Source: an uncultured beta proteobacterium
GTDB lineage: Bacteria > Pseudomonadota > Gammaproteobacteria > Burkholderiales > Burkholderiaceae_C
Length of the DNA stretch: 39,118 nucleotides
Assembly: GCA_903885585.1 (NCBI GenBank)
Contig: CAISJH010000741.1
Span: forward strand, 1-39,118
Direction: 5' to 3'
The position numbers were made by a program, and so were the translations under genes. Below are positions 36,355 through 39,118 of the stretch, piece by piece. The notes beneath the pieces are model-generated. The model saw nothing but the letters and a program-made list of their open reading frames with translations. It was not told the DNA's origin and ran no database searches. The first letter of the stretch is position 1. Every line of letters starts with the position of its first letter.

Positions 36355-37639
36355 CTGGCTGCCGGCCATCGTGATGGTGGTGCTGTTTGCGCTCGGCACT
36401 CCGATCGCGTTCGCGATTGCCATCAGCGCACTGTCGTTCTTCCTGGTCGCTTCCGATGAGGTGCCGCTCAACATCTTCGTGCAGAAGATGGTCACGGCCA
36501 CCGACTCCTATCCCTTGCTTGCCATCCCGTTCTTCGTGTTGGCCGGGGCCATCATGAACCGGGCGGGGATCACCCGCAAGTTGTTGGCACTGGCCGATGC
36601 GCTGGTGGGGCATGTCACGGGCGCGCTTGCGCAGATGTGTACGGTGCTGGCGACGCTGCTCGGGGGGCTCACGGCGTCGTCAAGCGCGGACGCGGCGATG
36701 CTGGCCAAGGTGCTCGGGCCGGAGATGACACGCCACGGCTACAGCCCGGCGTTTGCCGCGGTCATCACCTCGTGCGCGGCCATCATCACGGCGCTCATTC
36801 CACCGTCGATCGGGTTGATCATCTACGGCTACATCGCCGATGCCTCGATCGGTCGGCTCTTTGTGGGGGGCATCGTGCCGGGCTTGATGCTGGCCGGGTC
36901 TCTCATGGTCGTGACGGCCATCATCTCCAAACGACGGGGCTACTTGCCGTTGCGCCAGGTGCGCGCCAGTCGGACGGAGCTTTTCACGGCCTTTCGCGAG
37001 GCGTTGTGGGCTCTCTCGATCCCGGTGTTCATCATCGCTGGCATCCGCTACGGCATCTTCACCCCGACCGAGGCCGGCGCGATCACGGTCCTTTACGTGA
37101 TCCTGGTGGGGCTGTTCGCCTACCGGTCGCTCCGGCTGGCCGACCTGCCGAAGCTGCTGCAGGAGACCGCGCTCGACACCGCGTCGGTCATGCTGATGAT
37201 CTGCGCCGCATCCGCCTTCGGCTTCTATCTAGCTTGGGAGCGCATTCCGCCCCAGATGGCGGCCTGGCTGGTATCGCTGACCAAGGACCCCACCACGCTC
37301 CTGTTGCTGATCAACGTGATGCTGATCATGCTCGGCACCGCGGTGGAAGGCACCTCTGCACTGATCATCCTGACGCCGATCTTTGTGCCGATCCTGGTCA
37401 AGCTCGGGATCGATCCTGTTCATTTCGGCATCGTCTTGGTGACCAACCTGACGATTGCGGGCGTCACGCCCCCGGTGGGTCAGATGATGTTCATCAGTTC
37501 CCAGGTGCTGAAGGTGCCGATGGACGATTACACGATGGAGGTGCTGCCCTTCCTGGGCGCCATGCTGGGGGTCCTCGTGCTCTTGACCTTGTTCCCGCAG
37601 CTCACCCTGTGGCTGCCCAATCTCATGTACGGGCCGTGA
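36344..37639 (+). CDS. dctM: TRAP transporter large permease (DctM)
   Basis: PLLAIPFFVLAGAIMNRAGITRKLLALADALVGHVTGALAQ, SSSADAAMLAKVLGPEM, IPPSIGLIIYGYIADASIGRLFVGGIVPGLM. Confidence 0.96.
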   Translation: MLVDWLPAIVMVVLFALGTPIAFAIAISALSFFLVASDEVPLNIFVQKMVTATDSYPLLAIPFFVLAGAIMNRAGITRKLLALADALVGHVTGALAQMCTVLATLLGGLTASSSADAAMLAKVLGPEMTRHGYSPAFAAVITSCAAIITALIPPSIGLIIYGYIADASIGRLFVGGIVPGLMLAGSLMVVTAIISKRRGYLPLRQVRASRTELFTAFREALWALSIPVFIIAGIRYGIFTPTEAGAITVLYVILVGLFAYRSLRLADLPKLLQETALDTASVMLMICAASAFGFYLAWERIPPQMAAWLVSLTKDPTTLLLLINVMLIMLGTAVEGTSALIILTPIFVPILVKLGIDPVHFGIVLVTNLTIAGVTPPVGQMMFISSQVLKVPMDDYTMEVLPFLGAMLGVLVLLTLFPQLTLWLPNLMYGP

Positions 37640-37655
37640 GAGTGCAAGGAGTGGC

Positions 37656-38774
37656 ATGAGATACCGGGCAGCCGTTCTGCACGCGACGGGCGCGCGGCAT
37701 TCGATCGAGGAGGTCGAGTTGCAGCCGCTGGCACCGGGCGATGTGCTGATCCGCTTGCACGCAAGCGGTCTGTGTCATACCGATCTCGAGGTGATCGAGG
37801 GGGCGCTGCCTTATCCGCTGCCCATCGTGCTGGGGCATGAAGGGGCGGGCGTGGTCGAGCAGGTAGGCGCCTCCGTGACCCATGTCAAGCCCGGGGACCA
37901 CGTCGTCTGCTCGTGGAATCCGCACTGCGGGCATTGCTTCTATTGCGAGCGCGACCAGCCGATCCTGTGCGAGCCGTTCAGCCGTCACCAACCGGCCGGG
38001 CGCTTGCTCGATGGCGGCTCGCGCTACAGGCTGGCAGGTCATCGACTTCTGCATCACTTCTCCACCACCTCGACGCATGCGCAGTACACCGTGGTGCCCG
38101 AATCCGGCGCGATCGCCGTGCCGCGCGAGATCCCCTTCGACCGCGCCTGCCTGATCGGCTGCGGCGTGATGACCGGTGTCGGGGCGGCGGTGAGGCTCGC
38201 CAAGGTGGAACCGGGTTCGACGGCGGTGGTGGTCGGTTGTGGTGCGGTCGGCCTGCACGCCATCCAGGGCGCACGATTGCAACAGGCGGATGCCATCGTC
38301 GCGATCGATCGCGACCCGGCGCGGCTGGCGCTGGCCCGCCTTTGTGGCGCGACGCATCTGCTCGGCCCGGCCCAGGGTGACGCTGCCGCCCACATCGACG
38401 CCGTCAAGGCGCTGACGGCGGGTCGTGGTGCGGACTTCGTCTTCGAGTGCGCAGGCGGCGAGGCGCCCCTGCAGTTGTCGCTCGACTGCACCCGCCCGGG
38501 GGGAAGCCTCACCATACTGGGCAAGGTCAACGTCGACAAGAAGGTGTCGCTGCGCTTTGGCTCGATGATGGGCGAGCGGCGCATCGTGCGCTCGAGCTAT
38601 GGTGGCGCCCGTCCGCGGCGCGACTTTCCCTGGCTGGCGCGCCTGTACCTTGATGGGCGGTTGAAGCTGGACGAGCTCATCACGCAGCGTCTGCCATTGG
38701 AGCGCATCGATGAGGGCTTCGATGCCATGCGGCTGGGCCGCACCTTGCGCACGGTGCTGGAGATCGCGCATTGA
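37656..38774 (+). CDS. Zinc-dependent alcohol dehydrogenase (class III-like MDR)
   Basis: ASGLCHTDLEVIEGALPYPLPIVLGHEGAGVVEQVG, structural zinc CGHCFYCERDQPILC, VVGCGAVGLHAIQGARL. Confidence 0.95.
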   Translation: MRYRAAVLHATGARHSIEEVELQPLAPGDVLIRLHASGLCHTDLEVIEGALPYPLPIVLGHEGAGVVEQVGASVTHVKPGDHVVCSWNPHCGHCFYCERDQPILCEPFSRHQPAGRLLDGGSRYRLAGHRLLHHFSTTSTHAQYTVVPESGAIAVPREIPFDRACLIGCGVMTGVGAAVRLAKVEPGSTAVVVGCGAVGLHAIQGARLQQADAIVAIDRDPARLALARLCGATHLLGPAQGDAAAHIDAVKALTAGRGADFVFECAGGEAPLQLSLDCTRPGGSLTILGKVNVDKKVSLRFGSMMGERRIVRSSYGGARPRRDFPWLARLYLDGRLKLDELITQRLPLERIDEGFDAMRLGRTLRTVLEIAH

Positions 38775-38837
38775 CTTGTCTTGACGCTGGGGCCCGGCCC
38801 CTCCTGCGCCTTCAACCCGTGTGAAGCCGCGCCCAAG

Positions 38838-39118
38838 ATGAGCCCGACGCATGTCATGGAAGGCCTGGGGCCGGGGCAGCATCCGCCCCTGCAACCGGGC
38901 TGGGTCGACGCCCCGCACCACCATGTCGCGCTGGGTGACTTCGGCCTGGAGTCGGGGGAGTCGATCCAGGGCTGCCATGTGACTTATGTGGTCCACGGGC
39001 CGCAGAGGGCCCCTGGCTTGCCGGCTGCGGGCGTGCCCGTGGTCCTGGCCTTGTCGGCCATTGGGTCCCATCACCACCGGCTCGACATGCTGATCGGCCC
39101 GGGCCGTGCGCTGGACAC
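38838..39118 (+). CDS. Partial alpha/beta-hydrolase, homoserine O-acetyltransferase (MetX)-like, runs off window
   Basis: MSPTHVMEGLGPGQHPPLQPGWVDAPHHHVALGDFGLESGESIQGCHVTYVVHGPQ...VVLALSAIGSHHHRLDMLIGPGRALD; absent from the supplied ORF track because it is open at the edge. Confidence 0.65.
   Translation, partial: MSPTHVMEGLGPGQHPPLQPGWVDAPHHHVALGDFGLESGESIQGCHVTYVVHGPQRAPGLPAAGVPVVLALSAIGSHHHRLDMLIGPGRALD

Noticed and set aside
37623-39077. 484-aa minus-strand ORF opposite the alcohol dehydrogenase and MetX-like gene
   Set aside because: Spurious antisense frame; plus strand carries zinc-binding and Rossmann motifs and a MetX-like N-terminus.
1-39118. CRISPR arrays, tRNA, rRNA or prophage genes
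   Set aside because: No regularly spaced repeats, tRNA-like cloverleaf sequences, rRNA segments or phage structural proteins seen by reading both strands.

Overview
High-GC proteobacterial (probably Burkholderiales-like, inferred only from gene style) window dominated by a ~30 kb pectin / galacturonate / galactarate utilisation locus, followed by an IclR-linked TRAP-transporter catabolic module. Left edge: remnant end of an IS21-like element abutting a truncated helix-hairpin-helix gene. A long minus-strand run (13695 to 485) encodes a GntR/FadR regulator, TonB-dependent receptor, sugar ABC transporter, oligogalacturonide lyase, a CE8 pectinesterase-PL1 pectate lyase fusion, uronate dehydrogenase and an SMP-30 lactonase. 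A divergent plus-strand run (13887 to 24541) encodes two enolase-superfamily enzymes flanking a complete peptide/nickel-type ABC transporter, a CE12 rhamnogalacturonan acetylesterase-PL1 lyase fusion and an aldose-1-epimerase. A second GntR regulator and galactarate dehydratase (garD) lie divergent to HpcH/HpaI aldolase, tartronate semialdehyde reductase and glycerate kinase, completing an oxidative galacturonate route to glycerate phosphate. A decayed toxin-antitoxin patch (30355-30756) separates this from an aminotransferase, a DUF481 outer-membrane protein, IclR, PhyH-like dioxygenase, DctPQM TRAP transporter, Zn-alcohol dehydrogenase and a cut-off MetX-like hydrolase. The most notable signals are the two esterase-lyase fusions, two enolase-superfamily proteins with atypical catalytic motifs around a peptide-type ABC transporter, candidate operators at three AT-rich regulatory hubs, and the toxin-antitoxin remnants. 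All calls are by eye from the sequence; no searches were run.
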